Positions 17,625-28,400 of a stretch of DNA of 64,000 bases are shown here, one piece after another. Within the stretch, counting starts at the first letter, position 1. Every line of letters begins with the position of its first letter. Where the stretch lies: positions 4,264 through 68,263 of the forward strand of contig JANNOG010000111.1 in the NCBI GenBank assembly GCA_031398915.1, in the 5' to 3' direction. The notes beneath the pieces are model-generated. The model was given only the letters and a program-made list of their open reading frames with translations. It was not told the origin of the DNA and did not search any database. This DNA comes from JANNOG01 sp031398915. GTDB lineage: Bacteria; Actinomycetota; Actinomycetes; Actinomycetales; JBBAYJ01. The position numbers and the translations under genes were made by a program.

Positions 17625-20023
17625 GACGCCGACTTGAGGCTGCGAAAACCCCTCAACCGCAGACTGTTCGCGACGACGAAGGCCGAACTCAACGCCATGG
17701 CACCGCCGGCGATCATCGGGTTGAGCAGCCCGGCAGCCGCCAGTGGGAGGGCGGCCACGTTGTACGCCAACGCCCAGAACAGGTTGCCCCGGATGGTCGT
17801 CAGGGTGCTGCGAGACAGCCGGATGGCGTCGGCCGCGACTCGCAGGTCACCCCTGACCAGCGTGATGTCGCTGGCCTGGATTGCGGCGTCGGTACCGCTG
17901 CCCATCGCGAGGCCCAGATCGGCTTGAGCGAGGGCGGCGGCGTCGTTGACCCCGTCGCCCACCATCGCGACCACCCGACCTCGTTCCTGGAGTCGCTTGA
18001 CCACGGCCACCTTGTCACCGGGCAACACCTGCGAGATCACGCTCTCGGGGCCGGGATCGATGCCGACCTGCCGGGCCACCATGGCCGCAGCGGCACTGTT
18101 GTCGCCGGTCAACAGGATGGGGGTCAGGCCGAGCGAACGCAGGGCGGCGATCGCCTCTCGCGAGGTGGGCTTGACGGCGTCGGCGACGACCAGGACGGCC
18201 GCGGCTTGGCCCGCACCCTCGGCCACCGCACCCTCGGCGACCGCCCCCTCGGCCACCGCACCCTCGGCCACCGCACCCTCGGCCACCGCACCCTCGGCCA
18301 CCGCACCCTCGGCCACCGCACCCTCGGCCACCGCACCCTCGCTCAAAACGGCGACCACCACCGGGGTCTGACCACGCGACTGCGCCTGCTCGATCGCCGA
18401 GCCCAATTCGGCATCGATCGCCACGCCGTGTTCGGCCATCAGTGAGGCACGTCCGACGATCACCCCACGACCGGCCACGACACCCCTGACGCCGAGGCCG
18501 GGCAGGCTGACGAAGTCGGTCACCGGAGGTAGGACGCCGACTCGCTCTCGCGCGCCTCGGGCGATTGCGGCCCCGATCGGGTGCTCGGACGCACTCTCCA
18601 GCGCGCCGGCCCACCGCAGGACCTCGGTGTCGTCGACTCCCCCAGCAACGTGGACGCCGAGCAGGGCCATCTGTCCGGTGGTCACCGTGCCCGTCTTGTC
18701 CAGCACGATGGTGTCCACCCGGCCGGTCGATTCCAGTACCTCGGGTCCCTTGATGAGGATGCCGAGCTGGGCTCCTCGGCCGGTACCGACCAGCAGGGCC
18801 GTCGGTGTCGCCAGCCCCAACGCGCACGGGCAGGCGATGATCAGGACGGCGACGGCCGCGGCGAAGGCGCCGGCCGGGGCCGCCCCGACGGCCAGCCAGA
18901 CGACGAGGGTGCCGATGGCCAGTGCGATGACGATGGGGACGAACACACCGGAGATGCGGTCCGCGAGTCGTTGCACCCGCGCTTTCCCGTTCTGCGCCTG
19001 CTCCACCAGGGCGCCCATGTAGGCCAACTGCGTCTCGGCGCCGACTCGCGTGGCACGGACCACCAGACGACCGCCCGCGTTGATCGTGGCTCCGATCACC
19101 CGATGGCCCGGACCCACCTCCTGCGGCACGGACTCGCCTGTCAGCAGGGCTGCATCGACGGCCGAGTTGCCGTCCTCGACCACACCGTCGGTGGCGATCT
19201 TGTCGCCCGGGCGAACGACGAACCGGTCACCCACCGTCAGCTCGCCGATAGGTCGGCTCACCTCGGTGTCGCCTCGCAGGATCACGACGTCCTTGGCGCC
19301 CAGGTCGAGTAGTGCATGAAGCGCGGCACCGGCCTGGCGCTTCGATCGTGCCTCGAAGTACCGACCGGCAAGGAGGAACGTGGTCACCCCTGCGGCCACC
19401 TCCAGATAGATGCTGTCCGCCCCGCCGTCGCGTGAGACCGTCCATTCGAATCCGTGCGTCATCCCCGCCATACCCGCGGTACCGAACAACAATGCATACA
19501 ACGACCAACCGAATGCCGCCAGGACACCTATCGAGATGAGCGTGTCCATCGTGGTCGCGCCGTGGCGCGCATTGGTCCAGGCGGCCCGGTGGAAAGGCCA
19601 GGCGGCCCACACCGCAACCGGCGCGGCCAGGGTGAGTGAGATCCATTGCCAGTTGGTGAACTGAAGCGCGGGGATCATGGCCATGGCGATCACCGGGATA
19701 CTGAGCGATGAGCTGATCAGCAACCTGTCGCGCTGGGCACGTAACGCGCCCGATGCTGCCGCCACCTCGGCATCCGGCACTTCCTCGGCGGCCGGGCGAG
19801 GGAGTGCGGCGCCGTACCCGGCCGCCTCGACCTGTTCGAGTAATTCGGCCGGATCGATTCCGTCGGGCGCATGAATCGAGGCCCTCTCGGTGGCATAATT
19901 GACGGTGGCGGTCACTCCCGCCATCTTGTTGAGTTTGCGCTCGATACGATTGGCACACGACGCGCATGTCATTCCGGTGATCGCGAGTTCGATATCGGTC
20001 ACGTTGGTCGTTGTCGTCCTCAT
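17621..20023 (-). CDS. copA: Copper-exporting P1B-type ATPase with in-frame pentapeptide repeat
   Basis: An 800-residue heavy-metal ATPase pumping Cu(I) out across the plasma membrane. N-terminal HMA domain with GMTCASC (about 17-23); eight predicted membrane helices; CPC metal site in ACPCALGLATP near residue 398; phosphorylated Asp in VLDKTGTVTTG near 440; ESASEHPIGAAI (HP motif); LLTGDN and MVGDGVNDAAAL. Between the nucleotide-binding part and the LLTGDN segment lies a loop of eight EGAVA units (about 561-604) made by 15-bp tandem repeats, not usual for CopA. Upstream is the copper chaperone, and the stop overlaps the XRE-cupin gene. An AAGGG-type RBS precedes the ATG. Confidence 0.94.
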   Translation of the reverse strand: MRTTTTNVTDIELAITGMTCASCANRIERKLNKMAGVTATVNYATERASIHAPDGIDPAELLEQVEAAGYGAALPRPAAEEVPDAEVAAASGALRAQRDRLLISSSLSIPVIAMAMIPALQFTNWQWISLTLAAPVAVWAAWPFHRAAWTNARHGATTMDTLISIGVLAAFGWSLYALLFGTAGMAGMTHGFEWTVSRDGGADSIYLEVAAGVTTFLLAGRYFEARSKRQAGAALHALLDLGAKDVVILRGDTEVSRPIGELTVGDRFVVRPGDKIATDGVVEDGNSAVDAALLTGESVPQEVGPGHRVIGATINAGGRLVVRATRVGAETQLAYMGALVEQAQNGKARVQRLADRISGVFVPIVIALAIGTLVVWLAVGAAPAGAFAAAVAVLIIACPCALGLATPTALLVGTGRGAQLGILIKGPEVLESTGRVDTIVLDKTGTVTTGQMALLGVHVAGGVDDTEVLRWAGALESASEHPIGAAIARGARERVGVLPPVTDFVSLPGLGVRGVVAGRGVIVGRASLMAEHGVAIDAELGSAIEQAQSRGQTPVVVAVLSEGAVAEGAVAEGAVAEGAVAEGAVAEGAVAEGAVAEGAVAEGAGQAAAVLVVADAVKPTSREAIAALRSLGLTPILLTGDNSAAAAMVARQVGIDPGPESVISQVLPGDKVAVVKRLQERGRVVAMVGDGVNDAAALAQADLGLAMGSGTDAAIQASDITLVRGDLRVAADAIRLSRSTLTTIRGNLFWALAYNVAALPLAAAGLLNPMIAGGAMALSSAFVVANSLRLRGFRSLKSAS
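18211..18341. repeat. 15-bp minisatellite inside copA
   Basis: Nine occurrences of the core CCCTCGGCCACCGCA and close variants, almost identical over 131 bases. Because the unit is 15 bp, gain or loss of copies keeps the frame and adds or removes one EGAVA pentapeptide. One copy has two substitutions (GGCGACCGCCC), the rest match. Copy number is likely to vary between strains. Confidence 0.92.
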
Positions 20024-20040
20024 GTGCGGCGCCCTTCGGA

Positions 20041-20262
20041 TCAGCTGGCGATTGAGTATCCGGCCTCGTCCACAGCGGCACGGACCTGTTCGGGGTCGAG
20101 GTCGCGATCGCTGACGACCTGAACCTCGCCGGTCGAGAGATCCACGGTCACCGCCTGCACGCCCTCGATCTCGCCGATCTCCTCGGTGACGGATGCGACG
20201 CAGTGATCGCAGGTCATGCCGCTGACGGTGTACGTGGTGGTGGTGTCACTGGTGTCGCTCAC
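20041..20262 (-). CDS. copZ: Copper chaperone, heavy-metal-associated domain protein
   Basis: A 73-residue HMA-domain protein that would carry Cu(I) to CopA. Metal motif SGMTCDHCVASV near residues 15-26, then IEGVQAVTVDLSTGEV and the closing VDEAGYSI, all typical of CopZ. I chose GTG 20262, which has GAAGGGA six bases upstream; the longer reading from 20325 would overlap csoR and adds 21 unlikely residues. It lies between csoR and copA on the same strand, with 17 bases to copA. Confidence 0.9.
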   Translation of the reverse strand: MSDTSDTTTTYTVSGMTCDHCVASVTEEIGEIEGVQAVTVDLSTGEVQVVSDRDLDPEQVRAAVDEAGYSIAS

Positions 20263-20302
20263 GTGCTGTCCCTTCGATCGTGTGCTCGGCGTGGGTGGGC
20301 GC

Positions 20303-20584
20303 TCACGAACGAACCAGGCGGGCAATGGCCGCGCTGGCCTCGGCCACCTTGTCGTCGGCGATCTGACCGCCTTGGGCCACAGCCTCCGTGACGCAGTGGC
20401 GGAGGTGCTCGTCGAGCAGACCCAGCGCCACCGCCTCGAGCGCCTTGGTCGCGGCCGACACCTGGGTCAGGACCTCGATGCAGTACTTGTCGTCCTCGAT
20501 CATCTTGGCGATCCCGCGAACCTGACCCTCGATGCGACGCATCCGCTTGAGGTAGGCGTCCTTGTCCTGTGCGTAGCCGTTCAT
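20303..20584 (-). CDS. csoR: Copper-sensing transcriptional repressor CsoR
   Basis: A 93-residue all-helical DUF156/CsoR repressor that leaves DNA when Cu(I) binds. MNGYAQDKDAYLKRM leads into RRIEGQVRGIAKMIEDDKYC, with the copper ligands Cys (DDKYCIEVLTQ) and His-Cys (EHLRHCVTEA). The ATG at 20584 has GGAGG seven bases upstream, preferred over an upstream in-frame start at 20605. The operator-like sequence 20604-20625 sits immediately before the gene. It is first in the csoR-copZ-copA-XRE order, and so likely represses the whole operon. Confidence 0.93.
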   Translation of the reverse strand: MNGYAQDKDAYLKRMRRIEGQVRGIAKMIEDDKYCIEVLTQVSAATKALEAVALGLLDEHLRHCVTEAVAQGGQIADDKVAEASAAIARLVRS

Positions 20585-20603
20585 CGGCACCTCCAGCCAG
20601 AAC

Positions 20604-20625
20604 ATACCATAGGGGGGTACTGTAT
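20604..20625 (-). promoter_or_regulatory. Candidate CsoR operator
   Basis: Read on the minus strand this is ATACAGTACCCCCCTATGGT followed by AT, a G/C tract between TAC and GGTA-type ends, as in known CsoR sites. It is 20 bases before the csoR start and would overlap the promoter, suiting repression of the copper operon. Confidence 0.6.
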
Positions 20626-20696
20626 CCGAAGCAGGCCGGGGGCGGGCCCGGGGGCGAGGCCGGGGGGCGTTGGGCGGCTGAGGGGGTGTTGGGCGG

Positions 20697-21548
20697 CTAG
20701 GGGTGGGCGGTGGTGTCGAAGCGCTCGGGACCGAGTACCGCCAGCAGTTGCAGCTTCTCGTACCCCTCGGTGCCCGGTGATGCGGTGAAGACCAGGAGGC
20801 TCTGGGCTCGATTCTCGGTGAAGAGGAATTGACATTCGAGATCGATGTGCCCCAACTCGGGGTGAACCACGGTCTTTCGGTCGTCCACCCTCACTGCGAC
20901 CTCGTGCTGTTCCCACACCTCGACGAACTCCGGACTGCGTGCCAGCAGTCGGTGCACGATATGCGCCGCTCGCCCGTCGGCATCACCCTGGGTAAGGGCC
21001 GCCCGGAGCCCGGCCGCCTGCACTCGGCTCTGGTAGGCATGGTCTTCCGTTGGGTACAGGTGCCGCTCGTCCGGATCGGTGAACCATCGGTAGTAGGCAC
21101 TTCGGGCCGCTCCGGAAAACGTGGTTCTGTCCCCCAGCAGCGCGACGGCCAACCGGTTCTGCACCAGTGTCTCTGCGAGGTCGGAGATGACCATGGCCGG
21201 CGTGTCGTCCAGCCGATCAAGGACTCGCATCAACCCTGGACTGACATGTTCGGATCGGCGAACCCGGTTGGGTGCGTTATGACCTGCCAGCAGGAACAGG
21301 TGGTCCCGTTCATCCAGATTGAGTCGCAGGCCTCGGGCGATCGCGGCGATCATCTGCTCGGACGGTCGCGGACCGCGACGTTGTTCCAGTCGGGCGTAGT
21401 AATCGGTCGACATACCGGACAGGGCGGCAACGTCGTCGCGCCGCAACCCCGTGGCACGCCGACGAGGTCCCTTGACCAGGCCTATGTCCTCCGGTTGCAG
21501 CGCCTCGCGGCGTCGGCGCAGGAAATCAGCCAGGCCGATTCTGTCCAC
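20697..21548 (-). CDS. MmyB-type XRE regulator
   Basis: A 283-residue regulator with an N-terminal helix-turn-helix (about 28-85: TGLRRDDVAALSGMSTDYYARLEQ) and the MmyB-like ligand-binding domain (about 105-275: DLAETLVQNRLAVALLGD, RWFTDPDERHLYP, and the terminal LVFTASPGTEGYEKLQLLAVLG). Proteins of this kind usually control one adjacent, divergent oxidoreductase gene, and here a divergent SDR begins about 100 bases away. The MmyB pocket may bind fatty acids. A perfect 10-bp palindrome ATCCATGGAT at 21593-21602 in the shared region could be part of its operator. Confidence 0.92.
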   Translation of the reverse strand: MDRIGLADFLRRRREALQPEDIGLVKGPRRRATGLRRDDVAALSGMSTDYYARLEQRRGPRPSEQMIAAIARGLRLNLDERDHLFLLAGHNAPNRVRRSEHVSPGLMRVLDRLDDTPAMVISDLAETLVQNRLAVALLGDRTTFSGAARSAYYRWFTDPDERHLYPTEDHAYQSRVQAAGLRAALTQGDADGRAAHIVHRLLARSPEFVEVWEQHEVAVRVDDRKTVVHPELGHIDLECQFLFTENRAQSLLVFTASPGTEGYEKLQLLAVLGPERFDTTAHP

Positions 21549-21649
21549 GCCTCATCATCACAGCGAACAGGCGCGCGAACCAGGGACCGGCGATCCATGG
21601 ATGAACGCTCCTCTCGCGCTCGTCTCAACGGCCCGACACTGTGACGAGC

Positions 21650-22417
21650 ATGAAGACGACAGGAAACACGATCCTCATCACCGGCGGTACCTCGGGGATC
21701 GGCCTCGGGCTGGCCCTGCGATTTCACGACGCCGGCAATACGGTGATCATCGCCGGTCGTCGCGAGCACCTTCTCGACCAGATCGCCGCAGAACACCCCG
21801 GTATCCACACTCAGGTGCTGGATGTCTCGGACCCGACGTCGATTGCCTCCGCTCACCAGACGCTGACCGACCGATACCCCGGCCTGAATGTCCTGGTCAA
21901 CAATGCGGGCATCATGCAACCCGAATTCGCGCTCGATCGGGAAGCACTCGTTGTCGCCGAGACCACCATCGCCACCAACCTGCTCGCGCCCATTCGCCTC
22001 AGTTACGCATTCGCCCCGTTCTTGGCGAACCGGCCCGATGTCGTCATCATCAACGTGACTTCCGGACTGGCATTCGTTCCGTTGTCCCTGACGCCGACGT
22101 ACAGCGCCAGCAAGGCGGCCCTGCATTCGTTCACCGAGAGCCTTCGGCTCCAGCTGGCCGACGCGGGGATACAGGTGATCGAGATGATTCCCCCGCTCAC
22201 CGCGACCACCCTGATGGGATCTCAGGACAACCCGATGGCGATGCCATTGGAGGACCTGTTGACCGAGTCACTGGCGATCCTCGACACCCGACCCGACGTG
22301 GAGCAGGTAATCGTCGAGCGGGTGAAGCAGCTACGGTTCGCCGAGGCGACGGGTACCTACGACGCCGTCCTCGCCGGGCTCAACCGCCGGAGCGCGCCCC
22401 CCGCGGCCGCACGGTAA
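21650..22417 (+). CDS. Short-chain dehydrogenase (DltE-like)
   Basis: A 255-residue NAD(P)-dependent SDR. Cofactor motif TGGTSGIGLGLA at about 10-21, NNAG (LNVLVNNAGIM), and catalytic YSASK with the upstream Ser (NVTSGLAF). Start: ATG 21650, with an in-frame GTG at 21641 possible. It is divergent from the MmyB-type regulator, an arrangement in which the regulator usually represses the SDR. Substrate unknown; an aldehyde or ketone is likely. Its 3' end overlaps the giant fibril gene on the other strand by 38 bases. Confidence 0.9.
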   Translation: MKTTGNTILITGGTSGIGLGLALRFHDAGNTVIIAGRREHLLDQIAAEHPGIHTQVLDVSDPTSIASAHQTLTDRYPGLNVLVNNAGIMQPEFALDREALVVAETTIATNLLAPIRLSYAFAPFLANRPDVVIINVTSGLAFVPLSLTPTYSASKAALHSFTESLRLQLADAGIQVIEMIPPLTATTLMGSQDNPMAMPLEDLLTESLAILDTRPDVEQVIVERVKQLRFAEATGTYDAVLAGLNRRSAPPAAAR

Positions 22418-25400
22418 GCAGGCCACCGATCAGAATCATGAGGACCCCCGCGAGCACCAGCACCCCGACCTCGGTCCCGGTCCGTGACAGCGCTGCGGGC
22501 TGGCCGGAGGTCGGGGGCGGAGTGGGCGACGGCGTCGGACCAGGCGTCGGGCCCGGTGTGGGACCGGGCGTGGGGCCGGGTGGGGTGTCTGCGGCTTCGA
22601 CCTCGACGGCGATCGACGAGGTCGTGCTCGCACCCTCGGCGTCGGTCACCCGGTAGGTGACTTCGGCCGTTCCGGAGAACCCGGCAAGGGACGTGAAGGT
22701 GATCCGGCCCGTCGCAGGGTCCACCTGCCACGTCCCGACACCGGCCACCACCAGCACCTGGACCAGTGATCCGTCCGGTGCGACCAACCGGACGCTGGAC
22801 GGGTCGAGTGGGCTGCCGCCGGTGTCGTTGGCCAGCGGATCGATGGTCACCGGCGCCCCGGACGTCGCCACCGCCTGGTCGGGGACCGCGACAGGTCGTT
22901 CGACGACCGTCAGTGAGACCTCGGCCCCGGTGGTGACGCCATCGGTATCGGCGACGACGTAGCGAACGGGCGGAACGTCCCCGATGAACCCTGCCAACGG
23001 GACGAACGTCAGAGTCCCCGCGACGTCGTCGACGGTCCACGTCCCGGCCCCGTCGATCACCAGCGTGGTGACCGGATCGCCGGCGGCGTCCAGCAGACGC
23101 AGCGTGGCGGGGTCGAGGGGGGCGTTGGTCACGCCCGGGCCGTCGTTGGCCAGGACCGAGACCGTGATGGGTCCTCCCGCCGTGCCGCGGACCATGTCGT
23201 TCGAGGCCACCGGCGGGACCGCGGTGACGGTCACGGTCATCGCCGCCCTGACCACGGTTCCGACGCTGTCGGTGACCTGGTAGGACACCGGGCTGGATTG
23301 GCCCGTGAAGCTGACCAGCGGGATGAAGGTCACCAGACCGGCCGCATCGACGGACCACTGACCCTGGCCTGACACGACCAGAGAGGTTACGGGCACGCCG
23401 TCGGCGTCCAGCAACCGGACAGAGGCCGGGTCGAAGATGGCGCCCGAGTCCGACGGCTGATCGTTGACCAGCGGCTCGATGGTCGTCGACATGCCCTGGC
23501 TGGTCGTCGCGGTGTCGTCGGCCGCGACCGGTGCCGAGGCGATCGTCACCGTGACCAAAGCGGTGGCAGCGGTGCCGTTGGTGTCCAGGACGCGATACGT
23601 GACAGTGGCCGATCCAGCGAACCCGGCGACCGGGGTGAAGGTGATCGCGCCGGTGACGGCATCGACCGTCCACGTGCCGACCTGGGACACGACCAGCGTG
23701 GACACGGGACCCGAGTCCGACAGGATCCGCACCGAGGCGGCCACCAGAGGTCCACCACTGGTGCCCGCGGCGTCGTTGTCCAGGACGTCGACGACGACCG
23801 CCGCTGCGGTGGGTCCGGAGGCCAGGTCGTCGTTGGCGACCGGAGTGACACCCGAGACCACCGCCCTCAGTTCGGCACGGGCACTCACGCCGTCACCGTC
23901 GAGCACCTGGTACGTCACCGCGGACGTGGTCCCCCGATAGCTCGCCAGTGGGGTGAACGTCGCGGTGGACGAGGTCAGCGACCACGTCCCCTCACCGGCA
24001 ACGACCAGGGTCGTCACCAGCGCGCCCGAGTCGGCCACGAACCGGACCGACGCCGGGTTCAGCGGCGAGCCGGAGTTGGACGGAGCGTCGTTGGCGAGCG
24101 CGTCGAACGAGACCGCAACTCCCTGCGCCGTGCCCACGGTGTCGTCGGCGGCCAGCGGAGAGCCGAAGACGGTCACCGTCAGGTCCGCGGTGGCCGGCGT
24201 CCCGTTGCTGTCGCGCACGACGTAGCTCAGCCGTGCGTCTCCGTCGAACGTCGACAGCGGCACGAACGTCACGGTGCCACCGGAGATGGTCCAGGTTCCC
24301 TCGCCGGCCACCGTGACCGAGGTCGCCTCGGCTCCCGTGTCGTCGATCAGGCGCGCACTTGCCGGGGCGAGGGACGTGGTGCCCGATCCCGGCGAGTCGT
24401 TGGCGAGCACCGCGAAGGACACGCTGCGACCCGACGGGGTCGATGCCTCGTCGTCGACGGCGATCGGCGTGACTGCGGTGACCGTGACGCTCAGCGTGGC
24501 CGATGCCGTGACGCCGTCGGAATCCTCGACCACGTAGGCGACGACGCCGGCCTGGCCGGTGAAAGCGGCCAGTGGGGTGAATGTCACCCGGCCGGTGGTG
24601 GCCGACGCGCTCCAGGTGCCCTCGCCCGGCACGACCAGCGTCGGGGTCCGGGCACCGGCGGCGTCGATCAACCGGACGCTGCCCGGCTCGAAGGGCGACC
24701 CCGAGTTCGACGTCGTGTCGTCGGCCAGGACGTCGAGAGTCACTGCAGTGTTCTGCGGGGTGGTCACGGAGTCGTCCTGGGCGATCGGGGCGGTGAACAC
24801 GGTGACCGTGATGCCCGCCGTCGACGTCGTGCCGTTCGCGTCCGCCACCTGGTAGGTGACGCTGACGTCGCCGGCGAATCCGATGGTGGCGGCGAACGTC
24901 ACCTCACCCGTTGCGATGTCCACCGAGAACGTTCCACCCGGCACCTCGAGTTCGGTCACCACGGCACCGTCGTCGTCGACCAGGCGCACCGAGCCGGCCA
25001 CGATGGGCGTGCCCACCGCCCCGGCGACGTCGTTGGCGGCCGGGGAGAGCACGACGCCGAGCCCAGCAGGGCTGCTCGCGGTGTCGTCGACCGCGGTCGG
25101 TGTGATGGCGGTCACCGTGACCGTGACCTGCGCTCGATCCGTGACCCCGTCCTGGTCGCTGACCTGGTAGGCCAGCGGAGTCGTCGCTCCGGTGAACATC
25201 GGCTCGGGGGTGAACGTGATGTCGCCGGTGGCGGTGTCCACCGACCACCTGCCCTCACCGCCGACGATCACCTGGGTGGCCAGAGAACCGTCCGGTGCCA
25301 CCAGGAGCACCGACGCCGGGTCCAGCGGCGAGCCACTCAACGCCGACGGGTCGTCGTTACCCAGGATGTCGACGGTGACGGCGCGCCCCTGGGCAGTGAC

Positions 25401-28400
25401 AGCGGCGTCGTCCTGGGCATCGGGGGCGTCGGCGACGACCACCGTCACCGTGGCCGTGCCGGTCGTGCCGTTGAGATCCGCCACGACGTAGTCGATGGTG
25501 GCGGTCCCGGTGAATCCCGACTCGGGGACGAAGCTGACCATGCCGGTGGAGGTGTCCACGATCCACGTCCCCACGCCCACGACGACACGGGTCTCGACCG
25601 GCTGACCGGCGCCGTCGAGAACCCGCACCGACGTCTCGACGATGGGGGCCGAGGGGTCTCCGGGCAGGTCGTTGTCAGCCGGCGACACCGTGGCGGTCGT
25701 CCCGAACGGGACCTGAACAGCATCCGCGCGCACCTGTGGCACGACGGCCGTGACGGTCACCGTCAGATCCGCCAGGGCGGCTATCCCGTCCGTGTCCCGC
25801 ACCTGGTAAGTGACCGGCGTGGTGGTTCCGATGAAGGTACGCACCGGGTTGAACCGGACAGCTCCGGTGGACATGTCGACGGTCCATCGACCCTCGTCGA
25901 CCACCACCAGGCTGAACACCGGCGACCCGTCGACGTCGACCAGACGCACCGATGTCGCATCCAGCGACGAGCCGGTGACGGTGGACGGTTCGTCACCGTT
26001 CAACACGTCGAGCACCACGTCCACGCCCTGACGCGTCACCCCGCTGTCGTCGTCCGCGGTGGGCGCCGTCGCGACGACGACCGACACGGTGGACGAGGCA
26101 GCGGTCCCGTTCGCGTCGAGCACCCGGTAGTCCACCGTGCTGGTCCCGCTGAATCCGGCGACCGGAGTGAAACTGACTCGCCCGGTCGTCGGGTCGACGG
26201 CGAAGGTTCCCTGGGCAGCGACGACGACCTCGATGACGGGCGTACCGGTGCCGTCGATCAGACGCAACGTCGTCGCGTCGATGGCCACCGACGGCGACCC
26301 TGCCGTGTCGTTGATCGTCGGGTCCAGCGTCGTGGCCGTACCGAACGGAGTCGTCACGACATCCGGTGAGGCACTGGGGATCACCGCTGTGACGGTGACC
26401 GAGACCTGTGCTCCCACCTGGGTTCCGTCGACGTCGCTGACGGTGTAGCTCACCACCGAGGCGACTCCGCTGAACTGCGGCTGGGGACTGAACGTGACGA
26501 CGCCGGTCGCCGTCTCCACGCGCCAGGTTCCCTCACCCGCGACGACCAGCTCGGTCACCGGCGTCGCCCCGGCACCGACCAGACGAACCGAGGCCGGGAT
26601 GAAGTCGGCGCCGCTGTCGGATTCGACGTCGTTGTCCAGTACCGGGACGTCCACCATGGTGTTCTGTGGTGTGGTGGTGCTGTCGTCGACGGCATCCGGC
26701 GCCGACGCGACCGAGAAGGTGACCACCGACGAGTCGGCCGTCCCGTTGGAGTCTCGGACCAGGTAGTCGACGACGGCGTCCCCGGCGAAGCCCGGGACTG
26801 GGTCGAACGTGATGACCCCGGTACCCGTGTCGACGGTGAACGTGCCCACCCCGGCCCTGGTCAGCAGGGTGACCTCGACCGCCCCGTCGAGCAGCCGCAC
26901 CGATGTCGGGTCCAGCGTCGAGTCCTCGCTGCCGGGTACGTCGTTGACCAGCGGGTCGATCGAGATCGTGGTGTCGGTTGGGGTGCTGGCCCGGTCGGGG
27001 TTGGCCACCGGAACCACACCGGTGACGGTGACGCTGACCGACGCGCTACCGGTGGTGTCCTCGACGTCGCTGACCCGGTACCTGATGGGTGTCCCGCCAC
27101 CGGCGAACCCGGGTTCGGGATCGAAGACGACCTCGCCCAGAGCCTCGTCGACCGTGTACGTCCCCTCCCCGGGAATTACCAGGATCGTCACCGGGGTGTC
27201 TCCCGCCAGGAGGGACAGCCTCACCGACCCCGGTTGCAGGTCGGCACCCGAATCCGACGGTACGTCGTTGTCCAGCACCCGGATCCGCACCCGGACGTTC
27301 TGTGCGGTGGTCACGGTGTCGGCGTTGATCTGCGGGGCGGTCGCGACGCGTACCGTGACCGTCGACCGAGCCGGCACGCCGTCGGCGTCGTCGACGACGT
27401 AGGCCACCGCCGGCGTGTTTCCGGCGAATCCCGCGTCGGGGTCGAATGTGATCTCACCGGTCGTGGTGTCGACGGTGAACGTGCCGACCCCACTCAGGGT
27501 GAGGCTGGTCTGCGGGTTGTCGGCGGCGTCGAGCAGCCGAACCGTCGTCGGGTCCAACTGGGCGCCACCTGCCGTCGGGCCGTCGTTGGCCAACAAGTCG
27601 AGCGTCACGGTCCGGTCCGACGGGGTGTTGACGGCGTCCGGCTCGGCGACGGGCGCGCCCGTCACCGTGATCGCGATCGTGGAGGTGGCCTCGGTGCCGT
27701 TCGCATCCTGCACGACGTACGTCACCGTCGGCGTGGTTCCGACGAAATCGGCGGCGGGCGTGAACGTGACATCACCCGTGGCGACGTCGACCGTGAAGGT
27801 GCCGACTCCGGTCACGACGACCTGAGCGACCCGGGCACCGCCGTCGACCAGGCGCAACGTCTGCGGCACCAGCGGCACAGCGGCGCCACCGCCACCGGTC
27901 CCCGCTGCGTCGTTGCCGGTCGGAGCGAAGGTCACCGGCTGCTCGAACGCCGTGGTGCGGCGGTCCGCATCGGCGAGCGGGGTGACCCCGGCAACCGACA
28001 CCGAGATGGTGGAACTGGCGGTGACGCCGTCGCCGTCGGTGAGCCGGTAGGTGACCGGCGCCGCCGGTCCCGAGAACCCGGCCTCAGGCGTGAACGTGAT
28101 CTCACCCGTCGTCTGGTCGACGACCCATGTGCCCTGCCCGGCGACGACCAGGGTGGTGACCGGCGCTCCTGCGCCGTTGAGCAGGACGAGGCCGGCGGGC
28201 GGCGGGGCGGGCGGCAGAGCGGCGCCCGAGCTACCGGCCGAGTCGTTGTCGAGGGGCCGGATGACCACCGGTGTGTTCTGCGTGGCGGACGCGGAATCGG
28301 GGCGGGCGATGGGAGCGGTCCGGACGTTGACCACCTGCTGAGCGGTAGCCGTGATGCCGTCGCCGTCCGACACGCGGTAGGTCACCGGACTGGTCGTCCC

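Noticed and set aside
18124..18827. Repeat-rich frames in the copA minisatellite read as independent repeat proteins.
   Set aside because: The 15-bp unit is open in several frames; only the copA frame has family motifs on both sides.
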